Source: JAKQDH01 sp029558835
GTDB lineage: Bacteria > Planctomycetota > Phycisphaerae > UBA1845
Direction: 5' to 3'
DNA: 46,141 bases
Assembly: GCA_035356615.1 (NCBI GenBank)
Contig: DAOQSN010000040.1
Coordinates: 1 to 46,141 of the forward strand
The position numbers and the translations under genes are program-made. The first letter of the stretch is position 1. The number at the start of each line of letters is the position of its first letter. Positions 9,823 through 17,561 of the stretch are shown piece by piece. A model generated the notes under the pieces. The model searched no databases and was not told the DNA's origin. It saw only the letters and a list, made by a program, of their open reading frames with translations.

Positions 9823-10902
9823 GTGCACGGGCCCGACCCCGCAGTTGTCGACTTGCGCAGTGACACGGTCACCCGACCCACGCCCGCGATGCGCCGGGCC
9901 ATGGCCGAGGCGCCGGTCGGCGATGACGTGTTCGGAGACGACCCCACCGTCAACCTTCTCCAAGAACGCGTCGCCGCGGCGCTGGGCAAGGCGGCCGCGC
10001 TGTTCGTGCCGTCCGGCACGATGGCCAACGAGATTGCCATCCGCGTCCACGCCCAGCCGGGCGACGAAATCATCGCGCAAGCTGACAGCCACATCTACCA
10101 CTACGAAACCGGGGGCCCGGCCGCCCTGAGCGGCTGCTCGATGCGCTTGCTCGCCGGGGCCCGGGGCATGTTCGACGGTGACGCGGTGCGGGCGGCCGTG
10201 CGGGCCCCGGACTCACACCTGGCCCACAGCGCGCTGGTCTTGATCGAGAACACGCACAATCGGGGAGGCGGCTCCGTCTGGCCCCTCGCGGACGTTGCCG
10301 AGGTGTGCGCCACGGCCCGCGACCTGGGGCTGAAGCTGCACCTGGACGGGGCACGCCTCTGGAATGCCTGCATCAGGACGGGCCACGCCCCCGCCGATTA
10401 CGCCCGGCACTTCGATACGGTCTCGGTGTGCTTTTCCAAAGGCCTGGGTGCGCCGATCGGCTCGGCGCTGGCCGGCAGCGTCGCGGCCATCCAGCGCGCC
10501 CACCGTTTCCGCAAGATGTTCGGCGGCGGCATGCGGCAGGCGGGCATCATCGCCGCCGGGGCGTTGTACGCGCTCGAACACCACATTCCACGCTTGGCGG
10601 AAGACCACGCCCGCGCCGAGCGCCTGGCGACCGCACTGGCTGAGTTGCCCGGCGTGCGGCTGGACCCGCCGACCGTCGAAAGCAACATTGTGATCTTCGA
10701 ACTCGATCCCGGGGCGGGCACGGCCCGGGACTTCGTCGCCAGGTTGCGCGAGCATGCCGTCTGGATGCTGGCCATTGCCCCGCAGCGGGTGCGTGCGGTG
10801 ACGCACCTGGACGTTTCCGACGCCGGGCTGGACCGGGCCATACGAACCGTGCGCGAGGTGAGCGCCGCCCGAACCGCGCGGCCGCCGACTGCGTCGCCGT
10901 AA
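9823..10902 (+). CDS. ltaE: Low-specificity L-threonine aldolase
   Basis: PLP enzyme of fold type I that splits L-threonine or L-allo-threonine into glycine and acetaldehyde. The frame is open further upstream, but GTG 9823 is chosen because AGGAAGGAG ends 7 bases before it and family similarity begins at once (VVDLRSDTVTRPTPAM). It has 359 residues, close to the usual 340-350. Landmarks: GDDVFGDDP, the PLP-contacting Asp175 in LHLDGARLWNA, the Schiff-base Lys206 in CFSKGLGAPIGS, and RKMFGGGMRQAG. It is followed after 24 bp by the CAAX-type protease gene on the same strand, so co-transcription is likely though no functional link is evident. Confidence 0.93.
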   Translation: MHGPDPAVVDLRSDTVTRPTPAMRRAMAEAPVGDDVFGDDPTVNLLQERVAAALGKAAALFVPSGTMANEIAIRVHAQPGDEIIAQADSHIYHYETGGPAALSGCSMRLLAGARGMFDGDAVRAAVRAPDSHLAHSALVLIENTHNRGGGSVWPLADVAEVCATARDLGLKLHLDGARLWNACIRTGHAPADYARHFDTVSVCFSKGLGAPIGSALAGSVAAIQRAHRFRKMFGGGMRQAGIIAAGALYALEHHIPRLAEDHARAERLATALAELPGVRLDPPTVESNIVIFELDPGAGTARDFVARLREHAVWMLAIAPQRVRAVTHLDVSDAGLDRAIRTVREVSAARTARPPTASP

Positions 10903-10926
10903 AAACCCCCGCTGCGCGAGTGCCTC

Positions 10927-11727
10927 ATGCAACCCGACCCGCGATCGGTCACGGACGACAACCACTGGATCGACCGGTTCGTGCGCGCCTACCCGCACGC
11001 GCCGCTGGTGGCGCCCTTCCTGGCCTTTCTGGTGCTGATGACGTTGGATCAGGTGCTCGGTCCGGGCTGGCGCACGTACACGTACGCCGCCCGGTGCGGC
11101 GGCGGCCTCTACGTCGCCTGGCTGTTCCGCCGCCACTTCCCGCCGCTGGGCCGCCCGCACCTGCATCTCGCGGTGCCGCTGGGTGTGCTGGTGGCTGTCG
11201 GGTGGGTGGAGGTACACCACCTGTTCGCGGGCTGCTCGCCCGCGGACCGGCCGTGTGCGCTCCTGGGCATCCTGGGCATCGAACACCGGTTCCCGGGCTT
11301 CGCCTGGTACCGCGCCCACGCGTGCTTCGACTGCAATCCGCGTGATTACTTCGTGCCGGTCGAGCACTTCGCGGGACCGCTGGCGCTGTGGGCGTTTCTG
11401 CTCATTCGCATCGGCGGGGCGGCCGTGGTCGTGCCGATCGTCGAGGAGCTGTTCTGGCGGGGCTTTCTCCTCCGCGCCTTGGTCAACTGGCATCGCTTCG
11501 AGGAGGTGCCGCTGGGCAAGTTCACGCTCTTCTCGTTCCTGGCCACGGCGTTGCTGTCGGGCATCCAGCATCAGCCGCAGTGGGAGGTCGGCATCCTCTG
11601 CTGGATGGTCTACAATGCGGTGTTCTACTGGAAGAGGAGCCTGGCCTGCTGCATGGTCATGCACGGCGTGACGAATCTGGCGCTCTACGTCTACGTGTAC
11701 TACGCCCAGGATTGGCGCTTCTGGTAG
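10927..11727 (+). CDS. PEP-CTERM-associated CAAX prenyl protease-related membrane protein
   Basis: 266-residue multi-pass membrane protein of the CPBP/ABI family, resembling the subgroup found with PEP-CTERM/exosortase systems. The signature EExxxR is Glu173-Glu174 to Arg178 in PIVEELFWRGFLLRAL. Further His-containing motifs are SGIQHQPQW and MVMHGVTNLAL. Hydrophobic stretches occur near the N-terminus (PFLAFLVLMTL), in the middle (HLAVPLGVLVAVGWVEV) and before the glutamate motif. The family are intramembrane metal-dependent peptidases; the substrate of this subgroup is not established to my knowledge. A PEP-CTERM protein is encoded at 44224, but no exosortase is in the window. Start ATG 10927 lies 24 bp after ltaE. 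Confidence 0.8.
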   Translation: MQPDPRSVTDDNHWIDRFVRAYPHAPLVAPFLAFLVLMTLDQVLGPGWRTYTYAARCGGGLYVAWLFRRHFPPLGRPHLHLAVPLGVLVAVGWVEVHHLFAGCSPADRPCALLGILGIEHRFPGFAWYRAHACFDCNPRDYFVPVEHFAGPLALWAFLLIRIGGAAVVVPIVEELFWRGFLLRALVNWHRFEEVPLGKFTLFSFLATALLSGIQHQPQWEVGILCWMVYNAVFYWKRSLACCMVMHGVTNLALYVYVYYAQDWRFW

Positions 11728-11753
11728 GCCGGGCCGAGGGCGTCGCGGAGAAC

Positions 11754-11826
11754 ATGCCATCGGGTGGCATGCGCCAGCCCGTCCGGGGTGGCGTGCCCAA
11801 GCCCGTCCGGGGTGGCATGCCCAAGC
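11754..11826. repeat. Short tandem repeat after the CAAX protease gene
   Basis: Two consecutive 24-bp units beginning AGCCCGTCCGGGGTGGC (at 11776 and 11800) are followed by a partial third. They are preceded by a CATGCCA/TGGCATG inverted repeat at 11754-11772. The word CGGGTGGCATGC recurs in the hairpin at the end of mnmA (23231-23242), so this looks like a dispersed palindromic repeat family. Confidence 0.7.
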
Positions 11827-11989
11827 CGCAGGCGCCGGCATGCTGCCGCGGCAGTCGCCCGGGGAGCGGCAGGGCAACGCGGGGCGTGGGCATGCCGCAC
11901 GCTCTCGGCCGCCGACTCCCCGGTTGCAGGGGGCCACGCAAGCGGGTTCGCCCGGGTCATCGCGGGCGCCCCAACAGAGGAGTACAGCG

Positions 11990-13159
11990 GTGGGCTATCG
12001 CTATGCAATACTGGGCGCGGGCCGCCAGGGCGTCGCGCTGGCCTATGACCTGATCGCCAACGGCGAGGCCGACGAGCTGGTCCTCGCCGACGTGGACGCC
12101 ACGACCGCCGAGCGCGGCGCCGCCCGCCTCGCGGAACTGCTGCCCGCGGCGCGCTGCCCAATTCGGGCCCTCCGTTGTGACGTGGCCGAGCCGGACCAAG
12201 TGGCAACCGTTGTCCGCGGAGCGACCGTCGTCCTTTCCGCGGTACCTTATCGGTTCAACGCGGCGTTGACGGACCTCGCCATCGCCGCCGGCGCATGCTT
12301 CTGCGACTTGGGCGGCAACACGCAGGTCGTCCGGCACCAGCTTGCCCGCCATGCCCGGGCGGAAGCGGCGGGCGTTATTGTCCCCGATTGCGGCCTGGCC
12401 CCGGGGCTGGGAAACACGCTCGCGGCGCACGGCGTGGCTGCCATGGACGAGCCCCAGCGCGTGCGCGTGCGCTGCGGCGGCTTGCCGCAGACGCCCGTCG
12501 GCCCCCTCGGCTACAAGCTGGTGTTCAACTTCGATGGGCTGCTCAATGAGTACAGCGGCTACGGTGAGTTTCTGCGCGACGGGCGCCCTCTACAGGTGCC
12601 CGCCCTGACGGAACAGGAGGAAATCGCGTTTCCCCCTCCGGTGGGCAAGTGCGAGGCGGCCGTCACGTCAGGAGGCAGCAGCACCTGCGCGGAGACGTTC
12701 CTCGGACACCTGGAAGCCTACGACTACAAGACCGTGCGCTACCCCGGCCACTTCGCCATCGTGCGCGCCTTGTTCGCGTTGGGCTGTTTCGAGGAACGCA
12801 TCACCCTGCCCGACGGCGCCACCCTCGAACCCCGGATGCTGCTGCGTCGTCTGCTGGAAACCCGCCTGGCGTTCCCGGAAGTGCAGGATGTGGTCGTGCT
12901 GCGTTGCACGGTGATCGGGCGACACCACGGGCGTCCCTGTCGGCGGCAATACGACCTCTTCGACCGTCACGACGAACGCACGGGTTTCGCCGCGATGGAG
13001 CGTACCACGGCCTTCCCGGCTGCGCTCGTCGCCCACATGCAGGCCCGCAGTCTCGTACCGCCCGGCGCCCGACCGCTGGAGACCACCCTGCCCGCGCAGC
13101 AGTACCTTGACGAGTTGCCGCGGCACGACATCCGCATCGACGTTGCGGTTACGCCGTAA
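11990..13159 (+). CDS. Saccharopine dehydrogenase-family NAD(P)-binding oxidoreductase
   Basis: 389 residues from GTG 11990, chosen because AGAGGAG lies 7 bases upstream and the Rossmann fold starts immediately (YAILGAGRQG, GxGxxG at Gly9-Gly11-Gly14). The acidic residue ending strand 2 is in LVLADVD. The central region carries family landmarks CDLGGNTQVV, PDCGLAPGLGN and GPLGYKLVFNFDGLLNEY. Length and layout fit the lysine 6-dehydrogenase/saccharopine reductase-like group, which acts on amino-acid imine substrates. The exact substrate cannot be told. The stop overlaps the stop of the convergent HDOD gene by 11 bp within a palindrome. Confidence 0.8.
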   Translation: MGYRYAILGAGRQGVALAYDLIANGEADELVLADVDATTAERGAARLAELLPAARCPIRALRCDVAEPDQVATVVRGATVVLSAVPYRFNAALTDLAIAAGACFCDLGGNTQVVRHQLARHARAEAAGVIVPDCGLAPGLGNTLAAHGVAAMDEPQRVRVRCGGLPQTPVGPLGYKLVFNFDGLLNEYSGYGEFLRDGRPLQVPALTEQEEIAFPPPVGKCEAAVTSGGSSTCAETFLGHLEAYDYKTVRYPGHFAIVRALFALGCFEERITLPDGATLEPRMLLRRLLETRLAFPEVQDVVVLRCTVIGRHHGRPCRRQYDLFDRHDERTGFAAMERTTAFPAALVAHMQARSLVPPGARPLETTLPAQQYLDELPRHDIRIDVAVTP

Positions 13160-13162
13160 CCG
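13148..13162. terminator. Palindrome containing both stop codons of convergent genes
   Basis: GGTTACG-C-CGTAACC is a perfect 7-bp inverted repeat around one base. The plus-strand TAA (13157-13159) and the minus-strand TAA (13149-13151) both lie inside it. It could be a bidirectional 3'-end signal, although the stem is short and lacks a T-run. Confidence 0.35.
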
Positions 13163-15146
13163 TTTTCCGCGGGCGATGCGGGCCCGACTTGGCCGCCGGG
13201 GCGCCACTCGGCGCAGCTGCCGGCTCGGCCTGCTGCGGGCAAGGCGTTGCCAGCCAGGGCACCCACACGGCCGGATGGGATGGGGACGCTGACAGCCGGC
13301 ATTCAGCGGGAGCTAGTTTCTGGAGCGGGGCCGCCACTTCACCCGGCGGCAACAGCACGATCCCGCGCCGCGCCTCCATGGAACCGGACGCCATCAGCGA
13401 GGTCAGAACCTCCACCTGCCGGGGTACTTCCGGCAACCGCATCAGATTCACCACCAGCGGACTGCCGTCCACGGGCAGCTTGTCGCCGACCCGGCGCAAG
13501 GTCTCGACCTGCTCGCTGCGAATCTCCAGGAATGTCCGCACGATGTCCAGTTCCGGAGCACGTGGGACGCAGTACACGACGCGGGACAGCGGCTTGTGCC
13601 CCGCGAAGTACAAGTGGTCGGTCTCCTTGGCGAACATCAGCACCATTTCGGTGGCGAGTTCCGCGACAATCTTGCGGGCGGCGTCCCACATCTCGGGCAC
13701 GGACAGTCCGGCGTGCTCGACCGCCGTGATGAACTCGTCCTCCAGCGCCGCCAGCGGTGTCAGCAGCGTGTCACCCGGGAACAGCGTGCTGGCGATCTGG
13801 TCGGCCGCCTGCACGAGCAACGCCAGCACCCGGCACGATATCTTCAGGGTCTGCCGTCCGGCCGTGCCCGCATGGTGGGACCGAACGACATCCTGCAGCA
13901 ACTCCGGCAGACCGAACTGCTTGAGCACCCGGGCGCCCAGTTCGCCGTGATCCACTCCGCTCACCCGCCGTTCCCACTGACCGTCGAGGGAGCCGCAGGA
14001 CCGCCCGGCGGCCCGCAACGCCTGGTCCTGCCAGGGGAAACAGTGGGCGAGGACGGCGCGCCCGATGTCGTGCAGCAGCCCCGCGGTGAAGGCCTCGTCG
14101 GCCACTCCGATACGCAAGTGCCGTGACAGCCACTCGGCGATGTGGGCGGCGGCCAGACTGTGCACCCAGAAGGCACCCTCGTCCCAGCTCCCTCCCGGAA
14201 CCACGCGCAACGCCGGCAGCCCTTCGGCCATGCGGTAGAAGTCCTTGGCGCCCAGGTGGGCAATCGCCTCGGCGGAGGTCGTCGCGCTGGCACCCGCGTT
14301 CCTCGCCAGGGCCAGCAGCGCCAGCGTCAACATCGGGTCACGCTGCACGAGGTTGCGGATGTGGTCCGGCGCGTTCCCCTTGGTGCAGGTCGTCGTGACC
14401 GCCTCCGTCACGCTGAACTCAAACACGGGGATCTGCCCGATGCGCCCCAACACCTGGTCCAGAGCATCCGGCCCCAGCTTGGACATCTCCGCGGCGATCT
14501 GCTCCGGCGACATGGTCTCGGCACTGCTGCTGGGTGGCCGGGACAGCGGAGGGACGGACCTCGCGGCCGGGGCTGCCCGCACGACCTGCGACGGCGGGGT
14601 TACCGACGCCCGCCCTGCTCCGGAAGTTCCCGGGCGTACCGTGGCCTGGGGCGTCGGCACACCGGCGCGGGCCTGTCCACTCACGCAGGTCTGCTTACTA
14701 GCGAGGGTTTGCCCGGGGGCGGTAGCCGACGCGCACGTCGCTCGGCCGGTCTTGGCGCTGCCCCCACCCTCCGCTAACCCCACCGCCTTGCGCACCTGCC
14801 CCAGGAACGCTAGGACATCGAACTGCTTCCGATACGCCCAGCCGGACGCGCCTGCTTCAAACCCGCGCCGCACTTCCCCGGCCGTGCGCGGCTGACCCAG
14901 CAGCAGCACCTTCGGCCCGCTCGTCCCCTGAGGCGGCTTGAGGCTCCCCAACGCGGGCATGTCGGCCGCTTGCCACAGGTTCGTGTCCAATACAATCAGA
15001 TCGAAGAGGAGCAGGTGTACCTGCTCGACGGTCTGCCGGACCGAGACGGCCTCGCGCACGTCGAATCCTTCGCCGCTCAGCAGGCAGGCAAGCAGCCGCC
15101 GTTCGACGTCGTCCGGGCAGGCTAAGAGTACGCTACGCTTGGCCAT
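13149..15146 (-). CDS. HDOD-domain signalling protein with receiver-like N-terminus
   Basis: 665 residues from ATG 15146, where MAKRSVLLACPDD begins a receiver fold and GGGAG lies just upstream; a longer frame is open but has no family features. N-terminus: receiver-like domain with DLIVLDTN as the phosphoacceptor strand, though the usual conserved Lys region is altered (SGWAYRKQF). A Ser/Thr/Ala-rich linker spans roughly residues 130-220. HDOD domain: KLGPDALDQVLGRIGQIPVF, QRDPMLTLALL, AGLLHDIGRAVLAHCF and VDHGELGARVL. The C-terminal third has no domain I recognise. HDOD proteins are regulatory and usually lack nucleotide phosphodiesterase activity. The partner is unknown. Confidence 0.85.
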   Translation of the reverse strand: MAKRSVLLACPDDVERRLLACLLSGEGFDVREAVSVRQTVEQVHLLLFDLIVLDTNLWQAADMPALGSLKPPQGTSGPKVLLLGQPRTAGEVRRGFEAGASGWAYRKQFDVLAFLGQVRKAVGLAEGGGSAKTGRATCASATAPGQTLASKQTCVSGQARAGVPTPQATVRPGTSGAGRASVTPPSQVVRAAPAARSVPPLSRPPSSSAETMSPEQIAAEMSKLGPDALDQVLGRIGQIPVFEFSVTEAVTTTCTKGNAPDHIRNLVQRDPMLTLALLALARNAGASATTSAEAIAHLGAKDFYRMAEGLPALRVVPGGSWDEGAFWVHSLAAAHIAEWLSRHLRIGVADEAFTAGLLHDIGRAVLAHCFPWQDQALRAAGRSCGSLDGQWERRVSGVDHGELGARVLKQFGLPELLQDVVRSHHAGTAGRQTLKISCRVLALLVQAADQIASTLFPGDTLLTPLAALEDEFITAVEHAGLSVPEMWDAARKIVAELATEMVLMFAKETDHLYFAGHKPLSRVVYCVPRAPELDIVRTFLEIRSEQVETLRRVGDKLPVDGSPLVVNLMRLPEVPRQVEVLTSLMASGSMEARRGIVLLPPGEVAAPLQKLAPAECRLSASPSHPAVWVPWLATPCPQQAEPAAAPSGAPAAKSGPHRPRKTVTA

Positions 15147-15411
15147 GCGCTCCCAGCTCGTTACGACCCGCGCGCAAGTGCCCCGTTTGTTTCTTCCGGA
15201 CCCTGCGCGTGTTCTCTCTACGTAGGATGTAGGATTCGTCCTACCGGCGGGCAAGTCGCCATGGCCCGGCCGAAGCGACCGCGCAGTTATCGGAAGCCCC
15301 CGACGGTCAACGGAGCACGATCCACACGAACGCGCCCGTCTTGTCGAGTCGATCGCCCACCGGGATCGGCGCGCGGGCGACGGGGGCGCGGACGGGGGGC
15401 ATCGGGGCCGC

Positions 15412-15425
15412 TATGATAGTCCCCC
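15412..15425 (+). promoter_or_regulatory. -10 box directly before the sirtuin ATG
   Basis: TATGAT at 15412-15417 is followed by only 8 bases before ATG 15426, and no Shine-Dalgarno sequence is visible (AGTCCCCC). A start site 7-8 bases past the -10 would make a leaderless mRNA. A convincing -35 is not seen. Confidence 0.45.
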
Positions 15426-16181
15426 ATGAACGCCATCGAGCAACTGGCAGGCTGGCTGAGCGGAGCGAAAGCAGGTGTGGCCTTCTCTGGGGCGGGGATG
15501 AGCACGGAGAGCGGCATCGCCGATTTCCGCAGTCCGGGCGGTATCTGGAGCCGGTTTCCAATGGTCGACTATGACGACTTCCTCCGCTCCCGCGAGGCGC
15601 GCAAGGAATACTGGCGGATGCGGCTCGAGCTGTACAAGGAGTTCGGGGGGGCCCGGCCGAACCCCGGGCACCTGGCCCTCGCCAAGCTGGAGGAGCTTGG
15701 TCACGTCAAGGCGGTCATCACCCAGAACATCGACGGCCTGCACCAGGACGCCGGCAGCACGCGCGTCATCGAGCTGCACGGCACGGCGCGCAAGATGGCG
15801 TGCCTGCGCTGCGGGAAGGAGTGGCCGCCCGAGTGGGTGCTCGACCTGGTCCGCGGCGGCGACGAAGCACCCGAGTGCGACCAGTGCGGCGGCCCCATCA
15901 AGGCCCGCACCATCCTCTTCGGCCAGCCGATGCCCATCCGCGAGATGGAGGAGGCGGCCGAGCTGGCGCAGGAGTCCGACGTCTTCCTCGCCCTCGGTTC
16001 CTCGCTCACCGTCGAGCCGGCCGCCTCCATGCCGCGCCTCGCCAAACACGCCGGCGCTCTGCTGGTCATCATTAACCGCACCGAGACCGCCCTCGACGAT
16101 CTGGCGGACCTCATCATCCGCGACTCCATCGGCACGACGTTGACCGAAGTTCTCCGTAGAGTGGAGGCCGCCGGCTCTTGA
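15426..16181 (+). CDS. cobB: Sirtuin, NAD-dependent protein deacylase
   Basis: 251 residues, the full length of a bacterial SIR2 protein. NAD-binding motif GAGMSTESGIADFRSPGG begins at Gly22. TQNIDGLHQDAG and the catalytic His118 in ELHGT are present. The structural zinc site is CLRC (Cys126/129) and CDQC (Cys151/154). GSSLTVEPA and NRTETALDDLAD complete the Rossmann half. It removes acyl groups from protein lysines using NAD+ in the cytoplasm. It diverges from the HDOD gene across 279 bp and is followed by two REP doublets. Translation probably starts without a leader. Confidence 0.93.
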   Translation: MNAIEQLAGWLSGAKAGVAFSGAGMSTESGIADFRSPGGIWSRFPMVDYDDFLRSREARKEYWRMRLELYKEFGGARPNPGHLALAKLEELGHVKAVITQNIDGLHQDAGSTRVIELHGTARKMACLRCGKEWPPEWVLDLVRGGDEAPECDQCGGPIKARTILFGQPMPIREMEEAAELAQESDVFLALGSSLTVEPAASMPRLAKHAGALLVIINRTETALDDLADLIIRDSIGTTLTEVLRRVEAAGS

Positions 16182-16220
16182 CTCGCGGGGTGATCCCGGA
16201 CGGCGCGAGCCCCCACTTCA

Positions 16221-16314
16221 GAGCACCGGGCGCGAGCCCGGTGACATGGCGCGCCACGACGGCGGCGTACGTGCACCAGCGTTGTCCGTGTCCGCGGGCT
16301 TGCGCCCGCGGCTC
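16221..16314. repeat. REP doublet, copy 1
   Basis: 94 bp bounded by GAGC and GCTC. It consists of two inverted REP-like hairpins: left GAGCACCGGGCGCGAGCCCG, right (read on the minus strand) GAGCCGCGGGCGCAAGCCCG, each followed by GACA. The loop-side core GGGCGC-RAGCCC is constant while the outer stem changes in both arms. Between this and copy 2, 16316-16361 carries two imperfect units of GATCCGACCCGTG. Confidence 0.85.
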
Positions 16315-16368
16315 TGATCCGACCCGTGCCGCGGATCCGATCCGACCCGTGTTGCGGATATTCTGTCA

Positions 16369-16462
16369 GAGCACCGGGCGCGAGCCCGGTGACACGGAGC
16401 GCCACGACGGCGGCGTACGTACACCAGCGTGGTCCGTGTCCGCGGGCTTGCACCCGCGGCTC
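16369..16462. repeat. REP doublet, copy 2, overlapping a stop codon
   Basis: 94 bp, same orientation and structure as copy 1, nearly identical. Its right edge GCTC overlaps the stop codon (16461-16463, TGA on the minus strand) of the endonuclease/phosphatase-family gene, so the repeat supplies the end of that reading frame. Confidence 0.85.
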
Positions 16463-17561
16463 AGTGCTTCGCGTCGAGCGCCAGGTCAACCACCACCGGG
16501 CGATGGTCGGAGCCGGCGCCGGTTCCGGTGCGACAGCCTACCACGCGGACGCCGTTACCGACGTAGACGTGATCGATGCGCACGCCGGGCACATAGCGCA
16601 GCCAGCCGGCCACCGGCCAGGTGTCGCCCAGTCCGAAGCCGGCCGCCTCGTGCGCGTCCGTCAACCCCAACGCCCGAAACCGCCGGTGCATGGCCGACCG
16701 CTCCGTCCAGTTGAAATCCCCCGCTACCACCAGCGGCAGGCCCGCATCGGTTAGATCGTCCCGCACGTCCTGGTAGACGTCCGCAGACTGCGCGTGCCGC
16801 GCGGGCAGAAACGCCAGGTTCGGCGGGAGAATGTGCACCGCCCGACAGGCGACCCTGCGCCCCTTACAGTCCACGACAAACCGGAACTCCGGCACTCGGC
16901 CGCCGACCCGCGTGATCGTGTCGGGTTCATCGATGAAGGGCAAGCGAGAGAACACCGCGAGCCCGAACGCGCTGTCGCGCGGCGCGAACAGCGTGTGGGG
17001 ATACTCCGCCCCCAGGGCCTCCCACAGCCGCGCACGCCAGCCCGAGGTGCACTCGATCAGAATCAGCACGTCGGCGTCGGCCGCCTGAATCTCGTCGATC
17101 AGACGCTCGCGCTGCCGGTTGCCCGCGAAGAGATTGACGTTCATCACGCGCAGATCCCGCGGCACGCCGTCACCAGCCGGCCAGCGCAGGTACTGCGGCA
17201 CCACGGGACCCAGCGCCACCACCAGCAACGGCACGGTTGCCAGCGCCAGCCGGGATCTGCGCAGCAGCAGCGCCGCCACCGCGCAGCCCAGGAATACCAG
17301 GCCCGCGTGGAACCAGAACGTCCGCGCCATGAACGCCACGTACTGCCAACGCAGGTAGGACGGCTCTGTGCGCAACAAATCCGCAGGCCCCCACAGAGCG
17401 TAGGCCGTGTAGAGGTAACCGCATCCGGTACACAGCCACAGTATGACGCCCAACCCGCGCGCCTGTCGCCGGCGAGTCTCCCCGCGCGCGGCAGGCGCCT
17501 CCTCCTGAGCGCGGGCCTTGTGGTGGGCACTCAAGTTCGCCGGGGCGGGGGAATCACTCAT
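16461..17561 (-). CDS. Membrane-anchored endonuclease/exonuclease/phosphatase-family protein
   Basis: 366 residues from ATG 17561, which overlaps the mutS stop as ATGA; a start 7 codons earlier is possible but the overlap favours this one. Three hydrophobic segments occupy about residues 40-160 (ILWLCTGCGYLYTAYAL, FWFHAGLVFLGCAVAALLL, LALATVPLLVVALGPVV). Then comes an EEP domain: RVMNVNLFAGN, LILIECTSGW, AVHILPPN, VVAGDFNWTERS, RIDHVYVG and GSDHRPVVVDL. These give the metal-binding Asn/Glu and the catalytic Asp/His residues. The family includes nucleases and phosphodiesterases; the substrate here is unknown. Translational coupling to mutS is apparent, though a repair role is only a guess. Confidence 0.85.
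   Translation of the reverse strand: MSDSPAPANLSAHHKARAQEEAPAARGETRRRQARGLGVILWLCTGCGYLYTAYALWGPADLLRTEPSYLRWQYVAFMARTFWFHAGLVFLGCAVAALLLRRSRLALATVPLLVVALGPVVPQYLRWPAGDGVPRDLRVMNVNLFAGNRQRERLIDEIQAADADVLILIECTSGWRARLWEALGAEYPHTLFAPRDSAFGLAVFSRLPFIDEPDTITRVGGRVPEFRFVVDCKGRRVACRAVHILPPNLAFLPARHAQSADVYQDVRDDLTDAGLPLVVAGDFNWTERSAMHRRFRALGLTDAHEAAGFGLGDTWPVAGWLRYVPGVRIDHVYVGNGVRVVGCRTGTGAGSDHRPVVVDLALDAKH

Noticed and set aside
11754..11850. CRISPR-like short repeats
   Set aside because: Units are contiguous 24-mers without spacers; this is a tandem/palindromic repeat.
10213..11937. 574-codon minus-strand open frame
   Set aside because: Antisense to ltaE and the CAAX protease gene, both firmly identified.
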